DNA of 64,000 nt from Rubinisphaera italica (GCF_007859715.1 NZ_SJPG01000001.1:2072728-2136727), one strand, 5' to 3'. Counted from the first letter of the stretch, positions 9,227 through 20,165 are shown. Notes: a model not told the origin generated them from the sequence alone. Numbers and translations are program-made.

Positions 9227-12200
9227 ATGATAAAGCATTCGTTATTGATTATGAGTTTTCTCATGAATTCCGGAATGCTCGTCGCTCAGGATGAGGTTTC
9301 AACGCCGGAGACCGTTGGTGAAATTGCTCGCCTGAAAGATCAAGCGTATCAGTTTGAAGCTGAGGGAAAGACTCTGAAGGCGATTAAGTCCATGGAATCG
9401 GCAGAGAGGCTGATCCTCTCGGAAGGTCTTGATGAAGAGTTGCCAGATGTGCTCATTTTTTTGACGACACGTCGGATTCGGGAAGATCAACTCGAAGCCG
9501 CACGAGAATCGGCGTTGCGTATGTATCAGCTCGACACTGCCAAATTCGGCAAAGAATACTGGCGTACAAGAGCATGGGAGTCGGGGCTTAAATATATCGA
9601 TGCTCTCAAAAAACTGGATGATCTTCCCCGTAAGCAGGTTTTGAAAGCAGATCTCCAGCTTTCAACTGTCAGTTCATTTATCTCCATTGGTGAGACGAAA
9701 GTTGCAGTCGACGCTTCGCGTTCTGCCCTCGAGGTAATTCGAGAACATCTCGGAGAAGAGATGACAGAATTTTCAGATGCTCGTGGCACACTTGGTAAAG
9801 CTCTTTACGCGGATCATCAGTTTCGGAAAGCGGAGCCACATTTGCGGTTTGCGATCAAGCGTTACTCGGAAATTTACGGTCCGGGGCATCCAAGTATGAC
9901 CGATTTTATTGATGCACTCAGTGATATTCTTGGACATTACTCGGCTGAAGAAGAAAAGGCTGGTCACCTCGAAAAAGCTTTAGTCCATCAACGCGAAGTG
10001 ATTGAGACGCTGTTACTAAAAGGAGATGAGTGGGCTAACGAATTGATTGAGCCTCGATACGACTTCATTCGCTTGCAAAGATTGATTACCCCGATACCAC
10101 CCGCAAAAAAACAGGAGCTGTTCTCAGATAATTTCGAGGAAAACACGCTCAAACTCTATCAGACGAGTACAGAACTGACATGGAACCCAGGAACAATGAC
10201 TGCCTCTGAAGTTACATGGGTAAGGCCAGTTGCTTCTGAAATCAGCACGGAAATGCGAATGAATTTCCAGATCTCTGGCGAGGTGACAAAAGGCCGTGGA
10301 TATTTTCGCTGGGGATTCAAGCTTGGCCAGAACGCTGCTGTCTGGATCGGAATTCATCGTACGATGACAGGCGATTCTATCAAAGATGAATTGTGGGTTG
10401 AAGAATCGCAATGGGATGGAAAGCAATGGGCTTCTGGGGTGAACCGAACCTGGCACATCGAAACTGGAACCGCGAGCGGTCTTTGGACGACACGATTGGA
10501 TCAGGGACTACTCAAAATCGAACACAATCAGAGCGAGGTCTACTACACATCCCTTTATAACAATTCACGAGAACCCGTGACTGCGATTCTTGGAAACGCT
10601 TTTCAACTCGAAGGTGATTATGACTCAATTGAAGTTCTAGGCATTCCACGAAGAGTGTTTACTCAAGATGAAGATCATGTCGATCAAGCTGCCGAATATT
10701 ATATACGCAAGGAAGCAGAACCACTCAAAAAGGGTGATTACCTGAGAGCCTTTCAATTGAGGCTCATTTCATACCGCTACCGTAAAGCCATTTATGGCGA
10801 GCATCACGTTAAGCATGCCGATTCCGTTAAGGCGATTGGATACCTCTTGGATGTCCGGGGAGACCCCGAGGGCGCATTGTCGTTTTTTGAAGAGGGATTG
10901 GAAATCAATCGCCGTCAATTGGGAGAGTTGCATCCTGACACAGCTGCACTATGGAACAACCTGGCATACATCCATCAAAGACTCGGACACCCAAAAGAAG
11001 CAATTCCGATGTATGCAAGGTCTGTCAAAATAATGGAGATAACTCGAGGCGAAATCGATGAACTCACAGCCCAGTCACTCAGTAACCTTGGAAATGCAAT
11101 CGGTGAAACAGGCGACAAGGCTTTAGCTCGAGAATATTTCGAAAAATCGCTGGCGATTCGAATTCAGGTGTTAGGTGAAGAAGCCCCCAAAACCGCAGAT
11201 TCCTATGGGTTAATGGCTCAGTCGCTTGTTGAGATGGGAGATTTCAAGAGCGCGATCACTTACGCAGAGAAATGTTTGAAAATCCACCTGCGAACGCAGG
11301 GAGATCAGCATCCCGAGACGCTCAAAGCGAGATTGATCTTCTCAATCGTACTTCATCATAGTGAAAGAAATAGTGAAGCGATCGAGAATTGTAGACACGT
11401 TTACAATGCCTATCGAGAATCATTCGGCTCACAAAATGAAGTCACACGGAGAGCAGGACACGAGTTGAACACATTTCTAAAAAGTGCTCTAAAAAAATCG
11501 TTAGATGAAGGGAAATTTTCAGAAGTCGCTAAACTCACTAGTGATCAACTTGAACTCCGAACGGAGATGTATGGTTCCGAGGACTGGAAGGCGGTGAATC
11601 TCAGCAATGATCTTATGGAGTACCAAAGCATTGCAATGCTTCCTCATGCAAAACAGGTGCAGTTTAAGAATGCCCTGGAACAGATTGAAAAAGCCAAACA
11701 ACAAACAGATAGGAATCAACATCAACTCGCCTGTGAATTCTACGTTGCCGCGCTAAAAGGTTTGTCTGAAACCATCGGTCAGGAAACTCGCTATTACGCA
11801 TTAATGAATGCCTCTTATGGAGCCTCGCTTTCCAGAGTCGATAAATTTGAAGAGGCAATGCAGGCTTATTCTGAGTCTTTCAGTATTCTTGAACCGCTGT
11901 TAGGAAAGAAACATCCCGATTACAGTAACATTGAAATACAACTTGCCAGACTCTACATGACTCGTGGAGAACTCGACAAAGCTCATGATTATCTCAATCA
12001 GGGAAACAAGCGATATAACTTTTTAGAAGGCGACCTGAGTCTGATTAAGGATTTATCGGAATCCTGGCAATATGCGGCCTCTCTCCTTGCCAGGGCATAT
12101 GAAGATGCCGGCGAATGGGAAAAGGCATTGGAGCTGGGACGAAATTCTATCTCTGTTCAAAAGAGCCTCTATGGAAATTCCCATTGGAAAACAAGAGATG

Positions 12201-14980
12201 CAGAACTTGCACTGCAGCAAACACAGGCGATGCAGTCTTTAGATCTGGAAGCATTGGAGGAGGTCAAGCTGGCCTATCGATTGTATAAAGATTCGAATAC
12301 CGCAGAAAAAGATTTGAATTGGAAAAAATCCAAAGACTTACGTAAGCAGGCTTACGATCTGCTAACCAGGCACTTTGGCGTTTCTGATCCTCAAACTACG
12401 CTGCTTCAGTTTCAAATGGCTCGGTGTTGTGTCGCTTTAGATCAAGATCAGGAAGCTCAGGAATTGTTTTCAGAAGTGGCCAAATTCCGTGAAAGCTCTC
12501 ATGGGTCAACTCATCCTGAAACCGCAGATGCTTTTTATATGCAATCTCACGCAGCCATGAAAACTGGTGATTTACGCACCGCATTGGTTGCCGCAAGGAC
12601 CTCCCGAGAGATTCAACAAATTGCAGACATTACGAAAACGACGCGGTATGCCAGCACCCTCAACTCCATGGCTATCATCTGTCTGGAAATGAAAGACTAT
12701 CAGGAAGCCACACTTCTGTTTGAAGAATCTGGACAGTTATTGAAGATAACCTCGGGGGTGAATTCTCAAGTCTACGCTCTCTCTCGCAGCAATCTGGCTT
12801 CGTTATACAAGATACAGAAGGATGCTCGAGCAACAGACACTTTGGTTGAAGCGATCGAACTTGTGCGCAAAGCGTTCGGCGAAGATCATCCAGAGTTTGC
12901 AGTCATGCTCGAAAAGGCAGCTAGCACTCAGGAGTCTTCGGAGAATTGGGATAAAGCCAGAGAGTATTATCAGAAATCTCTGGAGATCAACCAGCGTGTC
13001 TATGGTACAACGCATACATCGACATTGAAGGCAAAAGTTGGCTTGGCAAGAATTCTGGCCGAAACCGGAAACTATGATGAAGCGATTCGCGAACTCAAAG
13101 AGATCGTCGGGGTAATCGCAGACCAATACGGCACAAATCACCCCGATTATGCGGATCACTGTGAATCAGTGGCGGTTCGTCTCTACGCAATAGGCAATTC
13201 ACAGGAAGCACTTGAGTATCAGTATCAAGCCCTCGATGCACGTGCTGAAAATTTCGCAAAAACAGCTTCCGTACAATCAGAACGACAGCAACTTCTGCTA
13301 TCCTCACAACTCTTGAACAGTCTCCACAATCTGCTCCTCTTTGAAGCAGGGATGAAGACAGATCCAACTCGCGCTTATGAAAGAATTCTTGCATGGAAAG
13401 GAGCAGTGCTTGTCCGTCAGATGCAACGACGACTGGCAGTTGACAATGAAGAATTGCAACCCATTGTTGAAGAGCTTCAGCAGGTCACAAGATCCCTCGC
13501 AGCTCTTGAATCCGTCAGAGATGACCAGGAGACGCGAGAGTCTCGTCGGAAGGAACGAAAACGGTTAATTTCTCGTCGAGAAGAACTCGAATCTCAATTA
13601 TCAATCCAGGCATCGCAACTGCTGAGCAATCAGGAGCAGGCGATCAGCGTGAATGATCTTCAACAACACCTACCAGAAAACTCGGTACTGGTCGATTATT
13701 TCGTCTATCGAGGCAGCGTAGCCACTGCAACAGATGACGGACGCCGTTTGGTTGCCTTTGTAGTCCCCTCCGCGGGAAAGATACAAAGAATCGAACTTGG
13801 CAAGGCTGATGAAATCGAAGCCGTAATTGACGAATGGCGTCGCGAAATTGTCCGTGGAGCGGGAGGCGTACGAGGTGACTTGAGAATCGGCTCTTCAACA
13901 AAAGACTCATCCATTCGTTCCCCTCAAACCGTTCTTCGCGAACGCGTTTGGGACCCAGTCGCCAAATACTTTGGAAACGCAGAAACGGTTTTGATTGCCG
14001 CCGATACATTTTTGACACGTCTACCATTTGCAGCTTTACCCGGAACTAACCCAGATCGCTATTTGATCGAAGAATTGCAGTTGGTTTACGTTCCAGCAGC
14101 CCAAATGTTATCTCACTCAGTCGACGCAAAAAATCAAGGTCAATCGACTGATAATTCATTACTTCTCGTGGGAGATGTCGATTTTGCTGCGCCCGGTTCC
14201 CGGGAAAACCAGCCTACGACTGATCAAGACTATCCACTGATTGCGTCGACACGGTCTTCAAATCATACGTTGCACGAATTCAGTCCACTCCCCGAAACGG
14301 CAGATGAAATCGATGTCATCAAACAACTATACTTAGTCACTGAGCCAGTCGAACGATTAAGTATTCTGAGAGGATCATACGCGACCGAGGGGGAATTGCG
14401 TCATCAGGTAGCAGGTCGCAAATACGTGCACTTTGCCACTCACGGTTTTTTTCGATCCGCATCGCAGGAGGCAATGAAGTCCGATGCAGATGAATCAATC
14501 ATCAACATTCTACCGGGCCTCCAATCTGGACTCGCACTGGCGGGAGCGAATCGATCCAGTGGCTTTTCAATCAGTCAACTCTCCGCTGGAGATGATGGAC
14601 TCCTGACGGCTATTGAAGTGGCAGAACTTGACCTCAAGCAAACTGAGATAGCAGTTCTTTCCGCATGCGAAACTGGTTTGGGAAAAATCGCAGGTGGAGA
14701 AGGTTTGCTCGGCTTGCAGAGAGCGTTTCACCTGGCAGGTGCCGACACTGTCGTCGCTACATTATGGCAGGTTGACGACGAAGCAACACGTGTACTGATG
14801 GTCGAATTCTATAAGAATTTATGGGAGAGAAAACTCGGTCGCCTGGAATCTCTCCGGCAGGCTCAGATCGCAATGCTGCGAGGTAAACTTCATCAAGTTG
14901 CTTCGCGGAATGATGAGATCAAAACCAATTCGATTCCACCACGATTTTGGGCCGCATTTGTGCTAAGTGGCGAATGGTAA
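9227..14980 (+). CDS. Giant secreted TPR-CHAT protein
   Basis: The start at 9227 is chosen over 9170 because it opens into a signal peptide (MIKHSLLIMSFLMNSG, then MLVAQ). The product is 1,917 residues. TPR repeats of the kinesin-light-chain type, with recurring GxxHPxT motifs (GELHPDTAALWNNLAYI, GSTHPETADAF, GEDHPEFAVMLE), fill most of residues 30-1400. They are interrupted at about residues 305-490 by a Trp-rich beta-sandwich-like insert. A coiled-coil linker precedes the C-terminal CHAT domain, with catalytic His1739 in HFATHGFF and Cys1814 in SACETG, and the typical GGEGLLGLQRAF and ADTVVATLWQVDD segments. It should be a protease-type effector or processing enzyme whose TPR array binds a partner; export puts it in the periplasm or outside. 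It follows the trypsin-like and caspase-like genes in the same direction. Confidence 0.9.
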   Translation: MIKHSLLIMSFLMNSGMLVAQDEVSTPETVGEIARLKDQAYQFEAEGKTLKAIKSMESAERLILSEGLDEELPDVLIFLTTRRIREDQLEAARESALRMYQLDTAKFGKEYWRTRAWESGLKYIDALKKLDDLPRKQVLKADLQLSTVSSFISIGETKVAVDASRSALEVIREHLGEEMTEFSDARGTLGKALYADHQFRKAEPHLRFAIKRYSEIYGPGHPSMTDFIDALSDILGHYSAEEEKAGHLEKALVHQREVIETLLLKGDEWANELIEPRYDFIRLQRLITPIPPAKKQELFSDNFEENTLKLYQTSTELTWNPGTMTASEVTWVRPVASEISTEMRMNFQISGEVTKGRGYFRWGFKLGQNAAVWIGIHRTMTGDSIKDELWVEESQWDGKQWASGVNRTWHIETGTASGLWTTRLDQGLLKIEHNQSEVYYTSLYNNSREPVTAILGNAFQLEGDYDSIEVLGIPRRVFTQDEDHVDQAAEYYIRKEAEPLKKGDYLRAFQLRLISYRYRKAIYGEHHVKHADSVKAIGYLLDVRGDPEGALSFFEEGLEINRRQLGELHPDTAALWNNLAYIHQRLGHPKEAIPMYARSVKIMEITRGEIDELTAQSLSNLGNAIGETGDKALAREYFEKSLAIRIQVLGEEAPKTADSYGLMAQSLVEMGDFKSAITYAEKCLKIHLRTQGDQHPETLKARLIFSIVLHHSERNSEAIENCRHVYNAYRESFGSQNEVTRRAGHELNTFLKSALKKSLDEGKFSEVAKLTSDQLELRTEMYGSEDWKAVNLSNDLMEYQSIAMLPHAKQVQFKNALEQIEKAKQQTDRNQHQLACEFYVAALKGLSETIGQETRYYALMNASYGASLSRVDKFEEAMQAYSESFSILEPLLGKKHPDYSNIEIQLARLYMTRGELDKAHDYLNQGNKRYNFLEGDLSLIKDLSESWQYAASLLARAYEDAGEWEKALELGRNSISVQKSLYGNSHWKTRDAELALQQTQAMQSLDLEALEEVKLAYRLYKDSNTAEKDLNWKKSKDLRKQAYDLLTRHFGVSDPQTTLLQFQMARCCVALDQDQEAQELFSEVAKFRESSHGSTHPETADAFYMQSHAAMKTGDLRTALVAARTSREIQQIADITKTTRYASTLNSMAIICLEMKDYQEATLLFEESGQLLKITSGVNSQVYALSRSNLASLYKIQKDARATDTLVEAIELVRKAFGEDHPEFAVMLEKAASTQESSENWDKAREYYQKSLEINQRVYGTTHTSTLKAKVGLARILAETGNYDEAIRELKEIVGVIADQYGTNHPDYADHCESVAVRLYAIGNSQEALEYQYQALDARAENFAKTASVQSERQQLLLSSQLLNSLHNLLLFEAGMKTDPTRAYERILAWKGAVLVRQMQRRLAVDNEELQPIVEELQQVTRSLAALESVRDDQETRESRRKERKRLISRREELESQLSIQASQLLSNQEQAISVNDLQQHLPENSVLVDYFVYRGSVATATDDGRRLVAFVVPSAGKIQRIELGKADEIEAVIDEWRREIVRGAGGVRGDLRIGSSTKDSSIRSPQTVLRERVWDPVAKYFGNAETVLIAADTFLTRLPFAALPGTNPDRYLIEELQLVYVPAAQMLSHSVDAKNQGQSTDNSLLLVGDVDFAAPGSRENQPTTDQDYPLIASTRSSNHTLHEFSPLPETADEIDVIKQLYLVTEPVERLSILRGSYATEGELRHQVAGRKYVHFATHGFFRSASQEAMKSDADESIINILPGLQSGLALAGANRSSGFSISQLSAGDDGLLTAIEVAELDLKQTEIAVLSACETGLGKIAGGEGLLGLQRAFHLAGADTVVATLWQVDDEATRVLMVEFYKNLWERKLGRLESLRQAQIAMLRGKLHQVASRNDEIKTNSIPPRFWAAFVLSGEW

Positions 14981-15325
14981 TTCTAAAAAATGCTGGAGTT
15001 AATGGATTCAGCTTCGTCGCCTGGCCTTCCGTATTCAATAAACCGCTGGCAGAAACAGAACTGGTTAAGGTCATTCTACGCTGATGCCTGTCATAACATT
15101 CCACTATTTTTTCCCGAGTTCCCAACAATTCATCAACCAATTCCTCAAGTCTTGCCACCATTTTGAAGTGTCACAATAATCCAGGCATGGACACGAATTC
15201 TCGAATGGAATATGGATACATTCATCGACTCAAAGAACTGGTATGTACTACAGATAACATCCAACTCGCTGTTGAGACAGGAGCCAAAATATCTTTACAT
15301 CATATTTTGAATTTGTCTGATCAGA
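14981..15325. other. Intergenic region before family A copy 2
   Basis: No gene is supported. A minus-strand frame (14919-15161) overlaps the end of the CHAT gene and has no start signal, so I read it as a shadow. Confidence 0.4.
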
Positions 15326-15425
15326 GCATATTCAAAAATTACCTGCAGCGTTCAGCAGGAGCAAACACATCGTTTTAGGACATTTGATGTCCATGCGACT
15401 GCAGATACCATTTGTAAATGGTCTA
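15326..15425 (+). repeat. Dispersed intergenic repeat, family A, copy 2
   Basis: It begins GCATATTCAAAAATTACC, shares the CTGCAGCGTTCAGCAGGAGC segment exactly with copy 1, and ends with the perfect inverted repeat CCATTTGTAAATGG. It lies 119 bases upstream of the membrane protein gene at 15545, in the same orientation as the other two copies. Confidence 0.8.
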
Positions 15426-15544
15426 GAATGTGGTTCTGTCTCAGAGATGAAATATGAATCCTGTTCAGACATCTCAACTGTGAGTGCTGACAATCACAGA
15501 ACACAAATAAGACTTCGGATACTGTTCTGATCAAGGGCGAGGCT

Positions 15545-16393
15545 ATGGTTCAGCAGATTAACGTGGAATATTCAGCTGAGCAGGAACTCACCAACCCCAA
15601 CGAACTTTCAAGGTACGTGCAGACCGAAATTAAGCAGCACATTAGCTCTCTTGACGACGTGCATGTTTCTGACTGGGACCTGCAGATCCGAATCTCGTCT
15701 TTCACGTTCGCTGGCAAAGTCAAAATGGAACTATCGGGAACTATCGACGACAAGACAGTTAAGGCGACTCTGCTCAATGTCAATAAGCGACCACATATGT
15801 CAGCCACCAAGGGCTACGGAACCTATGTGAGTAAACGTGAGTACGAACAGAGAAACGGAGCGATACTGGCGTTTGTCTGGTTCATCTGCGAGTTACTTCG
15901 AGGCACCGTTCGTTTTATGTTTCCGTCGGAACCGGCGAGGGCTGTTGGACGCTCGTTTTTCGTTGGTAGAGCTTTGCGATCACTGGATGATTGTCTCGCA
16001 GACATCCGCATTCTGATTGATGAGAAGATCGAACGCCCAGAATCCGGCGGACATGCTAAGCACCGGTCCGCATTCTGGACAGCATTGGTCACACTAATCG
16101 TCAGTCTCGCCGCCGCATTGGTATGGTTTGTCCTTGGAAGCGAAGGAGCAAATGACCCGACCCGGGGCATATTCGGATGTTTGTTGGTCAGCGGAGGGGC
16201 AGCAGGCGTTATCTATGGCTGGAATCTATTAATGATCCCGAAAAGATTCTTCCGTTCCGAAAAGAGCGGCCGAGAGTTTTTGCGGCGGTCAGGACTGGGA
16301 ACATGTGGCTGTGCCGCAACTGCCGGGGTCGTCCTGTTTATTTGCTCGTTCTTATCTGCGGCCCTGGGCCTGGTTTTATTAATCAAGGCATGA
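15545..16393 (+). CDS. Membrane protein of unknown function
   Basis: The 282-residue product has no recognisable family. The first 150 residues are soluble and include a negatively charged start and the segment SDWDLQIRISSFTFAGKVKM, probably beta-rich. The C-terminal half has three likely membrane helices: around AFWTALVTLIVSLAAALVWF, around GIFGCLLVSGGAAGVIYGW, and around CAATAGVVLFICSFLSAALG. An AGGG sequence at 15534-15537 is well placed as ribosome binding site. The neighbours give no functional hint; family A repeat copy 2 lies just upstream. Confidence 0.65.
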   Translation: MVQQINVEYSAEQELTNPNELSRYVQTEIKQHISSLDDVHVSDWDLQIRISSFTFAGKVKMELSGTIDDKTVKATLLNVNKRPHMSATKGYGTYVSKREYEQRNGAILAFVWFICELLRGTVRFMFPSEPARAVGRSFFVGRALRSLDDCLADIRILIDEKIERPESGGHAKHRSAFWTALVTLIVSLAAALVWFVLGSEGANDPTRGIFGCLLVSGGAAGVIYGWNLLMIPKRFFRSEKSGREFLRRSGLGTCGCAATAGVVLFICSFLSAALGLVLLIKA

Positions 16394-16740
16394 CATCTCT
16401 TTGATCGCTGCGGGCAAGCAGATGACTTTATACCCGCAAACAAAATAACATCTTCTGACATTTCCCGTTATTACTACATCCCGCTGCCCTGGAGTGTCCA
16501 GGCCGCCCAAAGCCTCGCTGGGGTGCGGCGTAGTTGCGTCTGTTTTGGAACATTGCCATTCAACTTCAGATCCCACGCAACAACTTTTCTTATGGCTCGA
16601 ATTGAGTGAGGCCTTCAGTTTCGGCTGCGGTAGTATTGAGAAGTGGTTGAGAGAGGCTTCATCATTGGACTCGCAGTCAAAGATAATCTCATTATCCTTC
16701 CGCTGGTTGACAGGAATCGATCCATCAGCACATAATGATG
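16394..16740. other. Region without a supported gene
   Basis: Short frames on both strands exist here but none has a start signal, family resemblance or protein-like composition. An imperfectly isolated palindrome CCTGGA-gtg-TCCAGG lies at 16488-16502. Confidence 0.4.
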
Positions 16741-16793
16741 AGGTGTGATATACAGAATGTCACACCTTATTAGACAGAAGTCAATTCTGTCTA
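16741..16793. repeat. Two adjacent perfect hairpins
   Basis: AGGTGTGA (16741-16748) pairs with TCACACCT (16760-16767), and TAGACAGAA (16771-16779) pairs with TTCTGTCTA (16785-16793). The two stems are separated by three bases. Neither is followed by a clear T-run, so this may be a transcription terminator of a different kind, a recombination remnant or a structured RNA end. Confidence 0.6.
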
Positions 16794-16884
16794 TCAATTA
16801 GTTATCGCATCAATTAGCGCAGGCCTTCAAGCCGACCTTTGGAATCACATTCACGCAACATGAACCCCTTGTGCGAACTAAACC

Positions 16885-17157
16885 ATGGATCAAACCATTG
16901 ATGGCTACCGCGTCGTTCGCCAGTACACCATTGAAGAAGCGGAGACAGAGTACGCCGTCAAAATTCGTGGCAAATTCGTCCCCTTTGGCTACCGCAACGA
17001 ACAATGGCGCAAACTGCGCGCCCAAATGCAGGAAGGTGATCAGCTCTGGCTAGCTTCTTCGCCTGACGAAGAATGGGATGCGCTAATGGGATTCGAGGGC
17101 ATCTTACTCGTTCGAAACGGACACGTTGTCAACAGTTTCGTCACGAAAATGAACTGA
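16885..17157 (+). CDS. Small hypothetical protein
   Basis: The 90-residue product begins MDQTIDGYRVVRQYTIEE and is evenly protein-like, with a Trp/Asp-rich second half (WLASSPDEEWDALMGF). No signal peptide or membrane segment is visible and no family is recognised with certainty. The ribosome binding site is weak, and the gene stands alone between hairpins and the 17.2 kb spacer. Confidence 0.5.
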   Translation: MDQTIDGYRVVRQYTIEEAETEYAVKIRGKFVPFGYRNEQWRKLRAQMQEGDQLWLASSPDEEWDALMGFEGILLVRNGHVVNSFVTKMN

Positions 17158-17552
<395 letters not shown>

Positions 17553-18947
17553 ATGGATCAATACATCGCAATAGAAAACGTCAGGATTTTTGATGGAAAG
17601 AAGCACTCGCTTCAACAGGGCAGTGTCCTGGTCAAGGACAATCTTATTGAGGAAGTTACTCAGGGCAAGCTGGAGAAACCGGAAGGTACGATCTCCATTG
17701 ATGGAGGTGGACGAATTCTCTCTCCAGGGTTTATCGCCACCCACGAGCACATCATTCTGGCTGGCGGCCTGAGCGATCAAGACCAACCTCATTGGGGTTA
17801 TCAAGGAGCCTGGGCGGCCGCCTTCGCGAAAAAGTGGATCGACTGGGGTTTCACCACTATTCGCAGCGCTGGCGGAGCCGACTATGGAACGAAGAGAGCC
17901 ATAGACGAGGGCATCATCCCCGGGCCTCGCATTTACCCATCCGGAGCGTTCCTGAGTGTGACCTGCGGTCACGGAGACTGGCGCCGCTACAATACTCTTC
18001 ATCCGAAATTCGGAGGTGCACGCACACCCGCAGAGATTCTGGGTCACACTATCATTGCCGATGGCGACGCGGATCTCATGGCGGCTAGTCGAGAGAACTT
18101 TCGCTACGGAGCAACCCAACTAAAAGTCATGGCCAATGGCGGAGTCTCTTCAGAGTACGATCCCCTGGACACGTTTGGTTTCACAGAAGAAGAACTCATT
18201 GCTGTTGTCAAGGTCGCTGAAAACTTCAATAGCTACGTGATGGCCCACACCTATCGCTCCGACACTACCCAACGTGCTCTTCGCTGCGGTATCAAGTCCA
18301 TCGAACACGGTATGTTGTGCGACGAGGAGACCGTTCAGATGATGGCGAGTGAAGGCGCGTATCTATCGACTCAAGCAGCAGCCGCGACCATCCTTTTTGC
18401 CGAAGAGAACATTCCTCCATTCTTCAATCCGGACCAAAAGAGAAAGGCTCGTATGGTTCGCGACGGCTTCGGGAACCTTGTGAATTATGCCAAAGCGCAC
18501 AACGTGAAATGCTCGTTCTCCACAGATCTTTGCTTGAGTGCTTCAGCTATCAATCTGATCCCTTTGGAGTGGACTGCCCGTCAAGACTACTGGACACCGT
18601 TCGAGATTCTTGAGCAGGCGACATCCATTTCAGCAGATTTGTGCGAACTGTGCGGCCCTCGTAATCCCTATGGCAAGCTCGGAGTAGTGCAGAAGGGCGC
18701 GCTGGCAGATCTGGTGGTGATCGACGGCAATGCTCACGAAGATATCACGTTGCTCTCGAAGCCTCACGAGTCCCTTAAGTTGATCATGAAAGACGGGGAC
18801 CTTCATAAGAATGAGCTTGGTAGCTCGGCCGCGCCTGTACCTAAGATGGAGAAGACATCGGCTCGAGACCTCCTTGAAGGCCTTTCCGACGAGCAGGTGC
18901 ACATACTTGTGGAGATAGCCAGGCGCAGTCAACAACAGACAGTTTAA
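17553..18947 (+). CDS. Amidohydrolase (imidazolonepropionase-like, metal dependent)
   Basis: The 464-residue product has the full amidohydrolase layout: a small beta domain, then a metal-binding HEH at about residues 72-74 (in IATHEHII), a Lys in QLKVMANGG, a His in VMAHTYR, a His in SIEHGML and an Asp in FSTDLCL, the usual binuclear metal set. The C-terminal part returns to the beta domain with KGALADLVVIDGNAHEDI. Members hydrolyse amide, lactam or ester bonds; the substrate is unknown. No signal peptide is present, so it is cytoplasmic. The ribosome binding site GAGGAGAG is strong. The GC-richer codon use compared with the genes on either side, and the recombinase remnant just downstream, suggest acquisition by transfer. 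Confidence 0.88.
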   Translation: MDQYIAIENVRIFDGKKHSLQQGSVLVKDNLIEEVTQGKLEKPEGTISIDGGGRILSPGFIATHEHIILAGGLSDQDQPHWGYQGAWAAAFAKKWIDWGFTTIRSAGGADYGTKRAIDEGIIPGPRIYPSGAFLSVTCGHGDWRRYNTLHPKFGGARTPAEILGHTIIADGDADLMAASRENFRYGATQLKVMANGGVSSEYDPLDTFGFTEEELIAVVKVAENFNSYVMAHTYRSDTTQRALRCGIKSIEHGMLCDEETVQMMASEGAYLSTQAAAATILFAEENIPPFFNPDQKRKARMVRDGFGNLVNYAKAHNVKCSFSTDLCLSASAINLIPLEWTARQDYWTPFEILEQATSISADLCELCGPRNPYGKLGVVQKGALADLVVIDGNAHEDITLLSKPHESLKLIMKDGDLHKNELGSSAAPVPKMEKTSARDLLEGLSDEQVHILVEIARRSQQQTV

Positions 18948-19047
18948 TTTGTCTTTGTCCGATCCGGGGTCGGCGTGATGACCCTGGTAGCAAAATAGTT
19001 CGACTAGAAGTTGTACTGAATCCCGGTTTGAAAACGACCGGCCGAAG

Positions 19048-19686
19048 TTGATGCGCCGCCAGCATTCACTCGCCGGCCCGTCTGATACTCCATGCCAAGC
19101 ATGGAAATTCGCTTTGCATATTCTTTGGGAAAGTGGATTCCGAATCAGTGAGGTGTTGGAATTTTCGTGGGATGATGATCAGAAGATTCACCCAATGTGG
19201 GATGATCGTCAATCTTCTCACAACACAGTGATTGTTCCACCTTCTCAGAAGAATGGACGATTGCAGGAAATCCCGATGCTCCCAGGTCTCAAAGAGATTT
19301 TATTGAATGTTCCAGAAAATGACCGGCAAGGATATGTAGTCAATCTGGAATTGAAGCGAAAACGGAATGAGCAGTTATCGATTGGCTGTATCAGTCGAAC
19401 AATTGCTCAAATCGGCAAGGAAGCCAATGTGGTTGTGACGAAGGAAAACGAGTCGACCGGGATACGAGCTAAATATGCAAGTGCTCACGATCTCCGTCGA
19501 GGATGTGCCGCAAGATTGATGAATTCTGGAGTCTCAGCCGAGACGTTGAAAGTGATCATGCGACATGCCGATTTCGCGACCACGGAAAAGCATTATGGAG
19601 CCATTCGTTCTGCCCAAGCGGCAGGGGATGAACTCCAAGAGAAGCTGAAATCGAAAACCAAGAAATCAGCATTAGTAGGGGGATAG
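19048..19686 (+). pseudogene. Tyrosine recombinase, N-terminally truncated
   Basis: The readable frame covers only the catalytic domain. It has the first active-site Arg in ESGFRISEVLEFSWDD, the HxxR box in SAHDLRRGCA, a His in MRHADFATTEKHYG and the nucleophile Tyr in that same segment. The N-terminal SAM-like core-binding domain is missing; sequence upstream of about 19080 does not resemble it, so the start shown is only the first in-frame ATG. Its stop is 80 bases from tRNA-Arg, the classical position of an integrase next to its attachment site. It is probably inactive. Confidence 0.8.
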
Positions 19687-19765
19687 ATGGGGGGAACTTG
19701 CGGTTCCTTTTATCGCCTGATTATCCCGAGAGTTCGTAAGTCGTTGCTATTTAACGACTTTTAAT

Positions 19766-20165
<400 letters not shown>

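Noticed and set aside
14919..15161. 80-residue minus-strand frame beginning MVARLEELVDELLG
   Set aside because: It overlaps the end of the TPR-CHAT gene, has no ribosome binding site and no family resemblance.
15163..15378. Plus-strand frame of 71 residues
   Set aside because: It runs into the family A repeat and has no start signal.
16494..16748. Plus-strand frame of 84 residues
   Set aside because: Composition is not protein-like and it ends in a hairpin.
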